Shown piece after piece: positions 8,010 through 17,001 of a DNA stretch of 64,000 bases. Every line of letters begins with the position of its first letter. The stretch's first letter is position 1. The position numbers and the translations under genes are program-made. This DNA comes from Chroococcidiopsis thermalis PCC 7203 (GTDB lineage: Bacteria; Cyanobacteriota; Cyanobacteriia; Cyanobacteriales; Chroococcidiopsidaceae), in NCBI RefSeq assembly GCF_000317125.1, contig NC_019695.1, positions 1,104,336 to 1,168,335 of the forward strand, written 5' to 3'. Under the pieces are notes generated by a model, which saw only the letters and a list, made by a program, of their open reading frames with translations, ran no database searches and had not been told where the DNA came from.

Positions 8010-9338
8010 TCACGTCCGATGCACCATTTTTTGCTTGAGTATGTAAAAATCCGATCGCTTTGCTAGCAAGCTTGGGGGTCGAACCTTTAACACGAGCGGA
8101 TAGCAAGCCAAGACAAATAGGAGTCGGACTACGGTTGAACAGAGTAAAGCCCAACCCGCACCTTGCAATCCCAACCGAGGCACGAGTAATAACAGGAAGG
8201 GAACGCTCAGCCCCAAGCCAATTGTTTGCAGAAGTGTCACCGTTCCAGGTCTTCCTAATGCCATAAATGCCTGTGCCAGTATCCAGACGCTACCGTCAAC
8301 CACAGTCATCACTACCAGAATGCGAAATACAGGGACAGCTCCCATAAACTCAGCACCGTAAAGCAAGTTGAGCAGCATCGGTCCTACTATAAATAAAATC
8401 GCAGCTGCCATAGTAGTTAGAGCCGTGCTGATACGCGCTGCCATCCCAGTTACAGCAACAACTTCTGCTATGGGACGAGCTGCTGTTTTAGGTAACAGCA
8501 CTGTGACGATCGAATGCTGAAACAGATTCAGCATCCGGGATAAGCTCAGAGAAATCACATATTTTCCCATAGCTTCGGGTGCTAACAAATTGATCACTAG
8601 CGCTTGATCGACTTGTACTGATAGCGTACCGATTAGATCGATACCGTATGCCCTCAAACCATAACTCACCAGACGTTGGTAAGATTTTCTCAACCCGTCC
8701 AAACGGGGACGAAAGCGTTGCCATACGCAACGCGATAGCCAAAAAAATATCGGGAGACTGGGAAATGCATAAGCAATGACAGCAGTAAAAGGAGTGAGGT
8801 TGCCTGAAACTGCTAGTCCGGTCAAGATAGCTAACGTTGTTAGCGGTTGCAGATATTGTGCTTGATTGGCAGTTTTGAAATTGTAATCTGCTTCCAATGC
8901 TGCGGTATAAATAGTTGTCAGCATGATTATGGGCGACAGCACCATAAACCATTGAGCGTAGCGGATGACTTCTGGCGAATACTGAGTTAACCACTGCGGG
9001 ATGAAAAGTATACCTGCGATCGCTGCCACTATACCTAATATCGTACCCAGGACGAGGGTAGCAGAAAAAATCTCTGATTCCTGCTCTGGATTGCGTTTGA
9101 GATAATAGCGTAAAGCAATTGGCAGTCCCAAAGTCATAGTAAAGGCTAAAAATTGGGGCCACAGAGCGATCGCTGCTTGTTCGCCTCGCCCATCAGGTCC
9201 CAAAATACGTGCTGTAATCGCACCCGTACATGTATTAGCAGCTAAAATCAATATCTTCGTCAGCAGTGTTTGCAAGGTAGCAGCAGTCGCGCCACGTCCC
9301 GCTAGTACCCAACGAACACTAGCACCTACAGTTTTCAT
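8010..9338 (-). CDS. Polysaccharide/oligosaccharide flippase
   Basis: The 442-residue polytopic membrane protein (about 12 segments) has the layout of Wzx/RfbX-type flippases in the MOP superfamily, for example TARILGPDGRGEQAAIALWPQF near the N-terminus and LGRPGTVTLLQTIGLGLSVP near residue 360. It should move lipid-linked sugar across the plasma membrane for exopolysaccharide export. No glycosyltransferases flank it. The substrate is unknown. Confidence 0.85.
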   Translation of the reverse strand: MKTVGASVRWVLAGRGATAATLQTLLTKILILAANTCTGAITARILGPDGRGEQAAIALWPQFLAFTMTLGLPIALRYYLKRNPEQESEIFSATLVLGTILGIVAAIAGILFIPQWLTQYSPEVIRYAQWFMVLSPIIMLTTIYTAALEADYNFKTANQAQYLQPLTTLAILTGLAVSGNLTPFTAVIAYAFPSLPIFFWLSRCVWQRFRPRLDGLRKSYQRLVSYGLRAYGIDLIGTLSVQVDQALVINLLAPEAMGKYVISLSLSRMLNLFQHSIVTVLLPKTAARPIAEVVAVTGMAARISTALTTMAAAILFIVGPMLLNLLYGAEFMGAVPVFRILVVMTVVDGSVWILAQAFMALGRPGTVTLLQTIGLGLSVPFLLLLVPRLGLQGAGWALLCSTVVRLLFVLACYPLVLKVRPPSLLAKRSDFYILKQKMVHRT

Positions 9339-9885
9339 CCATTCAACTCCAGTCTCATCAAAGCTCGAATTCTGTTTTTCTATTAATTCCTCTCAATATC
9401 GGGAATAAATAGTTAAAAAATGTCTGATTTGTGCTACGTCAAGACTAATTCTCCATCCGGCGAAAAATAGCTATTAATGGTTTCTGTTTGTCCATTGATG
9501 GCTACTTCAAAACATATTTTCAAAGGGTCTTGCCTCGACAACGGCATTTGTTAACGCTAATGGAGTAAGGGAACATTGTAAATTTAACCATAGATAGATG
9601 CAAAGAAATGTAAATGAGGAAAATAGTTTCTTCACAGTTTGGTCAGCACTGATTCTCATGGGTTAATTTATACATGCCTCGATCGCTAGGCTATTCCATT
9701 AGCATCTGTTACTGTGAAAAAAATAGTCTCTATTGCTACTTCACTCGCTAACATTATGTAGAGGTATTACATACAATGCCCGAGTCTCTTGTGGGCAGTG
9801 AGATTGAAGTATGGAAACAACGATCGAGAGTGATAATAGTCACAAGTTTTCCAACTTCAGACAGAGTGTGACGATAGAAGCAATT
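9339..9885. other. Long spacer between flippase and yebC
   Basis: 547 bases. A possible micro-gene lies at 9434-9547 on the minus strand. Otherwise the DNA is AT-rich with no hairpin or repeat that I can support. It should contain divergent promoters for the flippase and yebC. Confidence 0.5.
9434..9547 (-). CDS. Possible 37-residue micro-protein
   Basis: An ATG-started frame encodes MPLSRQDPLKICFEVAINGQ and continues to residue 37, ending GELVLT. Composition is protein-like: alternating hydrophobic residues suggest two beta strands and a turn at SPDGE. No clear Shine-Dalgarno precedes it. I do not recognise it. It could also be the decayed tail of a larger gene. The call rests only on composition and an ATG at a sensible place. 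Confidence 0.3.
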   Translation of the reverse strand: MPLSRQDPLKICFEVAINGQTETINSYFSPDGELVLT

Positions 9886-10650
9886 ATGGCAGGACACAGT
9901 AAATGGGCGAACATTAAACGTCAAAAAGCAAGGGTTGATGCCGTCAAGGGGAAAACATTTACGCAATTGTCGCGGGCAATTATTGTGGCGGCGAGAAATG
10001 GCGTACCCGATCCGGCAGGAAATTTTCAGTTGCGAACAGCGATAGAGAAAGCCAAAGCAGCAGGCATTCCAAATGAAAATATCGAGCGAGCGATCGCTAA
10101 AGGCGCGGGTACGTATGAAGACTCTGCCAATTTAGAAGAAATCCGCTATGAAGGTTACGGTCCTGGTGGCGTGGCGATTTTGATTGAGGCTTTGACTGAC
10201 AACCGCAACCGTACTGCTGCCGACTTGAGAGCTGCCTTTAGTAAAAATGGGGGAAATTTAGGTGAAACAGGCTGCGTTAGTTGGATGTTCGAGCGCAAAG
10301 GAGTCGCGCTGGTTTCTGGCAAAGTAGATGAAGACGAACTTTTAGAAGCATCTCTAGAAGGTGGCGCGCAATCCTATGAAATTAACGAGGATGAGCATGG
10401 GCGCTCGGCTGATGTGATGACAGAGATCGGCAATTTGGAAGCTCTAACTCAGAAGCTGAAAGAAAAAAGTTTTGTTGTAGACGAAGTAGAATTGCGTTGG
10501 ATTCCCAGTAATACAATAGAAATTACTGACCCAGAACAGGCGCGATCGCTTTTGAAGTTAATCGATGCTTTAGAATCTTTGGATGACGTGCAGAACGCTA
10601 CCGCTAACTTTGACATGAGCGATCGGTTAATTGCCATGAGCTTTGCTTAG
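9886..10650 (+). CDS. YebC/PmpR-family protein
   Basis: 254 residues starting [19 protein letters not shown], the diagnostic N-terminus of YebC. A longer frame begins 25 codons upstream, but the family start is the ATG at 9886. The three-domain protein shows [17 protein letters not shown] and the DNRNRT motif. Members have been described as DNA-binding regulators (PmpR) and more recently as ribosome-associated factors that ease polyproline stalling. The cyanobacterial role is unassigned. Confidence 0.95.
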   Translation: MAGHSKWANIKRQKARVDAVKGKTFTQLSRAIIVAARNGVPDPAGNFQLRTAIEKAKAAGIPNENIERAIAKGAGTYEDSANLEEIRYEGYGPGGVAILIEALTDNRNRTAADLRAAFSKNGGNLGETGCVSWMFERKGVALVSGKVDEDELLEASLEGGAQSYEINEDEHGRSADVMTEIGNLEALTQKLKEKSFVVDEVELRWIPSNTIEITDPEQARSLLKLIDALESLDDVQNATANFDMSDRLIAMSFA

Positions 10651-10755
10651 TCTATAGCAGGGAGCGTACGAGCAGAGAGCTGAGCTTCTGAGCAGATGAA
10701 AAAGTTACACCACGAGCGCGACTTGCAGTCAAGAGACTTGCTGATAAAGAAAATT

Positions 10756-10785
10756 AATCGGGACGCACGGCTGCGCGTTCCGATT
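10756..10785. terminator. Hairpin downstream of yebC
   Basis: AATCGGGACGCAC pairs with GCGCGTTCCGATT (two mismatches) about 105 bases after the yebC stop. There is no strong T-tract, so a stability or attenuation role is as likely as termination. The rest of the 318-base spacer shows nothing else. Confidence 0.45.
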
Positions 10786-10968
10786 GAGTATGTATTTCAC
10801 GTGTATCTCATTTAGCTAAAAGAGTCTATCAATCTTTCTGCACCTATACGGTAATGATTAATTAGTCAAGTGCCGCTTTGAGCGATTTTAGTGATAAGTC
10901 GTAAATCGTAAAAGCCTTTTTCAGATAAAAATATTGGCGATCGCTCTATCAATAGAGACGAGATCTAT

Positions 10969-11910
10969 TTGGATCTAAAATATTTTCGCTACTTTGACAG
11001 ATCCAAAGATTATAGTATTATTTTATACGCAAGTTCATTTCTTTCCATTTTAATCGTACGCCTAATGCTCAAGGAGATTGGATATAAGGTTTGGCAATTA
11101 AAAACTGAATTCATTTACAGACTAGCGTTAAAAAGATATGCCAAGTCACTGCCCGCACTTTCTCTAGCCGATCGACAAATTGTCGATCGGTTGCAGCAAG
11201 AGGGAGTTTACGTGACTTCTTTAGAAAAGTTGGGATTTGCTTCCACTCCACAGATGGTTGATGCTTGCAGCGAAGTTCTGTCTTGTACCGAACCCGAACG
11301 CGATCGGAGTGCGGCAAAATCTCCGCTTCAAATCTACACCCTATCAGAATTAACAGATTTCTCTTTATGGGGAAACGAACGGCGACTGCTTGACATCGTT
11401 CAAAACTATATCGGTCTACCAATTAAATTTCAAGGTATCCAGTTGCGACGAGAATTCAGTCACCCACAGCAGTTTGGCGCGATGCTATGGCATAAGGATG
11501 GAGACGATCGCCGCAGTATCAAAGTCATCATATATTTGAGTGATGTTGACCGAGAGCATGGACCTTTTGAATACATTCCTAAATCCGTCACTGCCGCTGC
11601 TTGGCTAAGATTTCGGATCGATTATCAGATTTTCCGCACGGGTTTTTCCGGTCTGAAAAATGAAAAGATGGAGCAATTCGTCCCTAGATCTGCATGGAAA
11701 TCATGTGTTGGAGCTGCGGGTACAGTGATACTGGTCGATACTCACAGCGTTTTTCATCATGGTAGCCTACGTACAGCAGAGCGCTCGGCTCTGTTTTTTG
11801 TTTATACGGCTCGAAACCCAAAACGTCCAGATCTTTGCCGTCGGTATAGCCATCACTCCCATCCCAGACTGAATTTATCGCGCAACTCTCAAAACCTAAA
11901 ACAGCAGTAA
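10969..11910 (+). CDS. Phytanoyl-CoA dioxygenase-like Fe/2OG oxygenase (A)
   Basis: Up to 313 residues. The core shows a non-haem iron triad: WHKDG (His and Asp of HxD), then HSVFHHGS for the distal His, with an Arg shortly after for 2-oxoglutarate. IIYLSDVDREHGPFEYIPKS matches the PhyH fold. The substrate is unknown. The frame opens with TTG at 10969, and an ATG at 11065 would give 281 residues. A paralogue in general plan lies at 14553. The two flank a FAD monooxygenase and cyanase. Confidence 0.75.
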   Translation: MDLKYFRYFDRSKDYSIILYASSFLSILIVRLMLKEIGYKVWQLKTEFIYRLALKRYAKSLPALSLADRQIVDRLQQEGVYVTSLEKLGFASTPQMVDACSEVLSCTEPERDRSAAKSPLQIYTLSELTDFSLWGNERRLLDIVQNYIGLPIKFQGIQLRREFSHPQQFGAMLWHKDGDDRRSIKVIIYLSDVDREHGPFEYIPKSVTAAAWLRFRIDYQIFRTGFSGLKNEKMEQFVPRSAWKSCVGAAGTVILVDTHSVFHHGSLRTAERSALFFVYTARNPKRPDLCRRYSHHSHPRLNLSRNSQNLKQQ

Positions 11911-12059
11911 GCCCCGAAGTTTAACACTATCAAGCTTGCGTCCTCCGATCGCAGCTAACTGCTGACTTCTAACTGCATCATGACTTGCTTACCCTGCGGA
12001 TTCGCGGCAAAATGAAGATAAGTAAATATTCTTAATCAACTCGATATACTTTGTTAGAC

Positions 12060-13328
12060 ATGGCGTTCGAGCAACTTTCGCAATCAGTTTCACCTCCGCA
12101 AGCGATCGCACCCAATAACGGTTTTGACTACGACTTGGCGATCGTCGGTGGTGGAATTGTGGGCTTAACCCTTGCCTGTGCCTTGAAAAATTCGGGGTTG
12201 AGGGTGGCACTCATTGAAGCAAAGCCATACTCCGTAGCAGCGATGAAGGGGCAAGCATACGCCGTTCACATGTCTTCGCGACTAATTTTATCGGCAATCG
12301 GTGTCTGGGATAAAATTCTGCCTGGAATTGAAACGTTTCACCATGTCAAACTTTCCGATGCCGATCGCCCCAACGTGGTAGAGTTCCATCCAAAAGATTT
12401 GGGGACAGAGGTTATCGGTTACGTTGCCGAACACCAAGCTTTATTAACGCCGCTACAGGAATTTTTGCACGAATGCTCCAACGTGGAGTATCTATGTCCG
12501 GTAGAGGTGGTGCGAACTGAGTTTCAATCGCATGGAGTCGAGCTGACACTCAATGTCTCAGGGAAGTCACGGCAGATCTGCACGCGGTTGTTAGTCGCAG
12601 CGGATGGGGCGCGATCGCGGATTCGCCAAAATGCGGGAATTAAAACCTGGGGCTGGCAGTACTGGCAGTCTTGTATTGTCGCTTTTGTCAAGCCTGAAAA
12701 ACCCCACAACAACACAGCTTATGAAAAATTCTGGTCGAGTGGACCCTTTGCCATTCTACCTCTGCCAGGAAATCGCTGTCGTATTGTTTGGACTGCTCCT
12801 CATGCCGAAGCAAAAGCTTTATTGGAATTGGATGACGAGCGGTTTCTCGCCGAACTCACCCGCAGGTATGGCACTCAAATGGGAGAACTGCAACTAGAAG
12901 GCGATCGCTTTATGTTTCCGGTGCAGTTGATGCAAAGCGATCGGTATGTGTTGCCGCGTTTGGCACTGGTGGGCGATGCCGCTCACTGCTGTCATCCCGT
13001 GGGCGGACAAGGCTTGAATTTAGGAATTCGCGATGCTGCGGCTTTAGCTGAAGTGCTACAAACAGCCACTCGTCAAGGAGAAGATCTCGGCAGCTTGCAG
13101 GTACTCAAACGCTACGAACGCTGGCGCAAGCGAGAAAATTCAGTGGTTTTGGGTTTTACCGATTTATTAGATCGGACGTTTTCGAATAATTATTTACCCG
13201 TGGCGATCGCTCGTCAATTCGGCTTGTGGGTTTTGCGGCGCGTACCTATTGTCAAGCGATCTGCCTTACAACTCATGACTGGTTTAGGAGGACGTTTGCC
13301 TCAAGTAACAGTTATCAGTGACCAGTGA
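12060..13328 (+). CDS. UbiH/Coq6-type FAD-dependent monooxygenase
   Basis: 422 residues from the ATG at 12060 (a TTG three codons earlier is less likely). The FAD-binding motif IVGGGIVGLTLACALK lies near residue 30, the second motif VAADGARSRIR near 180, and GDAAHCCHPVGGQGLNLGIRDA near 300. Cyanobacterial members are annotated as ubiquinone-type hydroxylases although cyanobacteria make plastoquinone, so the true substrate may be another quinone or isoprenoid. It is convergent with cynS. Confidence 0.88.
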   Translation: MAFEQLSQSVSPPQAIAPNNGFDYDLAIVGGGIVGLTLACALKNSGLRVALIEAKPYSVAAMKGQAYAVHMSSRLILSAIGVWDKILPGIETFHHVKLSDADRPNVVEFHPKDLGTEVIGYVAEHQALLTPLQEFLHECSNVEYLCPVEVVRTEFQSHGVELTLNVSGKSRQICTRLLVAADGARSRIRQNAGIKTWGWQYWQSCIVAFVKPEKPHNNTAYEKFWSSGPFAILPLPGNRCRIVWTAPHAEAKALLELDDERFLAELTRRYGTQMGELQLEGDRFMFPVQLMQSDRYVLPRLALVGDAAHCCHPVGGQGLNLGIRDAAALAEVLQTATRQGEDLGSLQVLKRYERWRKRENSVVLGFTDLLDRTFSNNYLPVAIARQFGLWVLRRVPIVKRSALQLMTGLGGRLPQVTVISDQ

Positions 13329-13355
13329 ACAGTTATCAATTAGATAACTGAATTT

Positions 13356-13793
13356 TTACCACTTTTTATATGGTAAAAATTTTCCCGACATGATCACTTT
13401 GACGCGATCGCCTTTGGGGTCTTCTTCTTTCTCTACATCTAAAGTAAAGTCAATTGCGCTCATAATGCCATCGCCAAATTTTTCATGAATCACGCTTTTG
13501 AGTGGCATTCCATACACTTGCATGATTTCATAGAAGCGATATATGAGCGGATCTGTCGGTACGACTGGACCTAAACCTTTGAGCGGGCATTCTGTTAGTT
13601 CTGGTGCTAATGTCGTCGGTAGCCCAATCGCCGATAAAATCTTTTCTGCCTCTGCCTGAGAAGCACTAGCTTGACGGTAAAAGACTGCGGCAATCCAAAC
13701 TTCATCCCTACCGACTGCTTTTTCTAAATCGACAAAGGACATCCCTTTTTCTTGTTTTGCTGCTAAGAGTTTTTGCGTAATTTCAGGCAGCAT
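13356..13793 (-). CDS. cynS: Cyanate hydratase (cyanase)
   Basis: CynS converts cyanate and bicarbonate to CO2 and carbamate, which breaks down to ammonia, so it detoxifies cyanate and supplies nitrogen. The 145 residues have the family's helical N-terminal domain and the catalytic set Arg86, Glu89 ([11 protein letters not shown]) and Ser112 (MSAIDF), matching Arg96/Glu99/Ser122 of E. coli. Transporter genes (cynABD) are not adjacent. Confidence 0.96.
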   Translation of the reverse strand: MLPEITQKLLAAKQEKGMSFVDLEKAVGRDEVWIAAVFYRQASASQAEAEKILSAIGLPTTLAPELTECPLKGLGPVVPTDPLIYRFYEIMQVYGMPLKSVIHEKFGDGIMSAIDFTLDVEKEEDPKGDRVKVIMSGKFLPYKKW

Positions 13794-14552
13794 TTGTTTA
13801 CCTCTTAATTGCTCGTTTGATGTAATTGTATCGATTGTTCTATTTGGTTTTTGTGATGAATTTTACTGAAAAATACAGGGATTGTGAAGCAAAAGTCAAA
13901 AAGAAAAGAACAGAGTTTTGATAGTTTTGCTCTCGACTACAAGGTAATTGCCCCTCTAAATCTTCCTAAATTGATTTCTGAAGTCATCTCGATCGCGATT
14001 CGATTTTCTAGCTGCCGCACTGCTTAATTTATGGTTTTGCACTTCAATTGCGATTTCTATTGCCTTAAATCACAGTGAAAAGTACAGCTAGAATTTACAC
14101 GCCTTAATTACCGTAAATTACCGGATAGATTGAACTATTGTCTTTACAATATCTTATGATTTGTACCTGGAGCATTGGATTTATTTAAAAAGATCGTAAA
14201 GTTATCGGTATAGCTATTATTATTTTTTGGTAGTCTTTTATACTTACAGTGTTAGTCGTTTAACATTACTTATTGCTCATTTAACCCCGATTCTCATTGA
14301 GTAGGACGAAATTTCAGCGGCGGGATGTGTAGCCATAAATTAACACCTGACTCCGAATCTCCATCAAGCTAATATTTCAAAGCAATTCAGGAATGTCTGG
14401 GTTGGCACAACAACCTCATTTTGGTTCAATTTCATTGTGTTATGTTGCGTCACCTCTAAGCTAGATCGTACCGCTCAGAAGTAGTAGCAACAGGCAATCG
14501 TATTCTCTTGCCATGCAGTTCTTAGAAGATCGTAGGGAATTCACGAAAATAA
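13794..14552. other. 759-base spacer without a gene
   Basis: AT-rich DNA between the start of cynS and oxygenase B. I see no open frame, hairpin or repeat worth calling. It must hold the promoters for both flanking genes. Confidence 0.6.
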
Positions 14553-15461
14553 ATGATTTCACTAATTAATTCTCAAAAACTATGGCTGAAGTTGCAACGA
14601 AGGTTTTTACAATACTCGGCAATCTCGCTCAAGCAGCCGCAGTGGTTGCTGATGTTTGCATTTAGCCGCATTCAGATTATTCGTTTTTTGGTGTTGCACT
14701 TAACTAAAAAACCTATAAAAATTGATTTTCTTAAAGAAAATTCTGTTTTTACAGATCTCGATCCAGATCGGGCGGTTAAAGCTTTAAACAGCGATGGTTT
14801 GCATTTGGGGATTACGATCCCACCACATATACTCAAAGAGATTCTAGATTTTGCCAGAACAGCGACATACTACGGAAATGGAGACTTACAATTTCCGTTC
14901 TCGCTGGCGAATCGAAGAGTGCAAGAAATGAAATCTAGCAAAAGTTTTAGGATCGGCTACAATTTTGAGCCTACATCTCAATGTATGGCAATTAGGAAAT
15001 TAGCAGAAGATCGGAAGCTGTGGGAAATTGCGGCAAAATATTTTGGCAGTCAACCAATGCTTGCCTGCACTCAGCTATGGTGGACTTTTGTGAACGATGC
15101 ACCCGCTGAGGGTCGCGCTCAAGGTTTTTATCAGTTTCACTACGATCTGGAAGATTACACCTGTGTGAAATTCATGTTCTATCTCACAGATGTCGATTTG
15201 TTCGGTGGTCCCCACGTTTGTGTGAAAGGCAGTCATAGAAATAAAAAGCTAAGTCACCAGTTTTCGCTACTGAGAGAAAGAGAAGATAGTGAAATTAAAG
15301 AATATTACGGTGACAAAAATATCGCGACAATTTGCGATCGCGCTGGGGTTGGTTTTGCCGAAGATCCCTCCTGCTTCCATAAAGGAATTCTGCCTCAAAA
15401 GAGCGATCGGCTGATTTTAGAGTTTAAATTTACTCTCAATAACTACGGCATAATTTTGTAA
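14553..15461 (+). CDS. Phytanoyl-CoA dioxygenase-like Fe/2OG oxygenase (B)
   Basis: 302 residues. The probable iron triad is HYD in FYQFHYDLEDY with the distal His in CFHKGI, then KSDRLILEF for 2-oxoglutarate. The segment FYLTDVDLFGGPHVCVKGSH corresponds to the same strand in oxygenase A (YLSDVDREHGPFEYIPKS). The N-terminus has one hydrophobic stretch, near residues 30-50. The substrate is unknown. The two genes are likely distant paralogues. Confidence 0.75.
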   Translation: MISLINSQKLWLKLQRRFLQYSAISLKQPQWLLMFAFSRIQIIRFLVLHLTKKPIKIDFLKENSVFTDLDPDRAVKALNSDGLHLGITIPPHILKEILDFARTATYYGNGDLQFPFSLANRRVQEMKSSKSFRIGYNFEPTSQCMAIRKLAEDRKLWEIAAKYFGSQPMLACTQLWWTFVNDAPAEGRAQGFYQFHYDLEDYTCVKFMFYLTDVDLFGGPHVCVKGSHRNKKLSHQFSLLREREDSEIKEYYGDKNIATICDRAGVGFAEDPSCFHKGILPQKSDRLILEFKFTLNNYGIIL

Positions 15462-15540
15462 CCGTAGGGTGGGCATTGCCCACCAGATTTTTCAATCGCT
15501 CCGGCATAATTGTGTCACAGTAGGGTGGGCATTGCCTACC
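15446..15540. repeat. Tandem duplication of a GTAGGGTGGGCATTGCC element
   Basis: Two direct copies, about 56 bases apart, of a sequence running from GGCATAATT to GTAGGGTGGGCATTGCC and CACC/TACC. A relative (GTAGGATGGGCAATGCCTACC) is at 33699-33719. Each unit is partly self-complementary. The first copy overlaps the stop of oxygenase B. Confidence 0.75.
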
Positions 15541-15544
15541 GTAT

Positions 15545-16741
15545 TTAGGGAGTCTCCAACTTCGATTCAATCTGCTCTAAGTTCAGGTTAAATTTAGTCG
15601 CGATCGCCTGAATTATCCGGTCTTCTTCAGGTGTTTTGCGTTCGTCCAAGCGAGCGATGCGGCAGCACTGAGCCAATAAGGAAATCGCAAAGTCGCGGTT
15701 GAGCTGCTCTAAAAGCACCTCTAAAGGTTGGGGTGACTGAATATTTCTGGAGATTGCCTCTAAGGAAGAAGGACTGAGATTTAACTGCTTTAACTGTGGT
15801 TGGATTTCCGACCAAGTTTTTTCTGGGTGACTGGCGAGAATCATGTGGACTAAGATTCGATCCATTACCGCTTCTTGGGCGATCGCCGTTTCCAGATACT
15901 TTTTGCTTTGCTGTTCGAGTTGAGCAATTCCTGTTTTGGAGTTAAGGGTTTCTGGCGACTTCAATTTGGCTTCATAGAAGCGACACGCGGCGTATCCCAA
16001 GGAGTAAAGCATAGCAGCGTTAGAACTCGCGCCAATAAACGCTCCAGCAAAAGGGACGTTACGTAATACCCCTAAACCCGCTAGCCTTAGTAACCGACCG
16101 CCTCCCAGTCCCAAGCCAAAAATTGTTAATACCTCTCCTTTGCGGCTAGGGTCTTTTAAACTGAGTCCGTAGGCAGCAGCAATTTGATGCACCATTTCCG
16201 CTTGCAGTTGGGTGGTTGCAGCTAAATCGACTGCTAAAAGTGCCAGTGCTACCCCTGGCAAGAAACTGGTAGCAAGTCCTATACCCCCAGCACGGGTAGC
16301 TTTTTCCACCATAATTCGGTGAGCGATTTGTTCGGGAGACTCTTCGGGATGCTCTTGCTGTAGTTTTTTGACGGCTGCTTCTGCTTTGGCTAAATCTACA
16401 CTGTCGGTTGCCCCAATCAACCAATTGAGGTTGAGGAAGCGACTAATCCGTCGCACGAACCAGTTATTCCCTACCCACTCGATCGCTTCTCCAGCTTTTG
16501 TCGTCGCTGGAGAGAGCCAATCGTGGACTTGTTGTAAAGCTGCTTCTGGCAGTTGGGCGATCGCTCCTACTGCTTGACCTAATGTCTTAGAAAAGGACGA
16601 CAATTCACCAGCCGCTTTTTCTCTGGAAGCTGAGACTGGCTGCGCCTCCATTGCCTGATTGTTTTGAGAAGGCGTGACTTGCACTTTAACTTCTTCAACT
16701 GAGGCTGGCGATCGAGCTGGCTGTCGCGAATTATCGTCCAT
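15545..16741 (-). CDS. EcsC/DUF697-like protein
   Basis: 398 residues. A polar N-terminus (1-45) precedes a region with glycine-rich hydrophobic helices (about 150-260: GGIGLATSFLPGVALALLAVDLAATTQLQAEMVHQIAAAYG, then FGLGLGGGRLL) that recalls the EcsC/DUF697 families of membrane-associated proteins. The C-terminal 110 residues are helical and resemble a tellurite-resistance TerB-like module (AISLLAQCCRIARLDERKTPEEDRII). The function is unknown. Confidence 0.7.
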   Translation of the reverse strand: MDDNSRQPARSPASVEEVKVQVTPSQNNQAMEAQPVSASREKAAGELSSFSKTLGQAVGAIAQLPEAALQQVHDWLSPATTKAGEAIEWVGNNWFVRRISRFLNLNWLIGATDSVDLAKAEAAVKKLQQEHPEESPEQIAHRIMVEKATRAGGIGLATSFLPGVALALLAVDLAATTQLQAEMVHQIAAAYGLSLKDPSRKGEVLTIFGLGLGGGRLLRLAGLGVLRNVPFAGAFIGASSNAAMLYSLGYAACRFYEAKLKSPETLNSKTGIAQLEQQSKKYLETAIAQEAVMDRILVHMILASHPEKTWSEIQPQLKQLNLSPSSLEAISRNIQSPQPLEVLLEQLNRDFAISLLAQCCRIARLDERKTPEEDRIIQAIATKFNLNLEQIESKLETP

Positions 16742-17001
16742 TGTTCACCACTGTTGAGACGAACTTTACCTGTTGTGGTTGTAACGAAAAAGCGATTGGC
16801 TTGCTATCCCCCTCAAGGTGTAAGATTCTATGGACTCTGCTAGGGGATCGATCTTTACCTAGAAATTTTAGATTTTCTTGTCATCTCGCACTTTTGCTAC
16901 GCTTCCGATCCCGCTTTCGGCATAAAATTTGTTAAAGCGGCTTGACTTTCCCTGGTTCCTTCATTGCGATACCCGTTCACCTAACATTTCTAAATTTCAT
17001 T

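Noticed and set aside
16741-16935. 64-codon frame upstream of the branching enzyme
   Set aside because: Cys/Arg-rich and unlike any protein; it begins at the divergent EcsC-like gene start and overlaps presumed promoter DNA.
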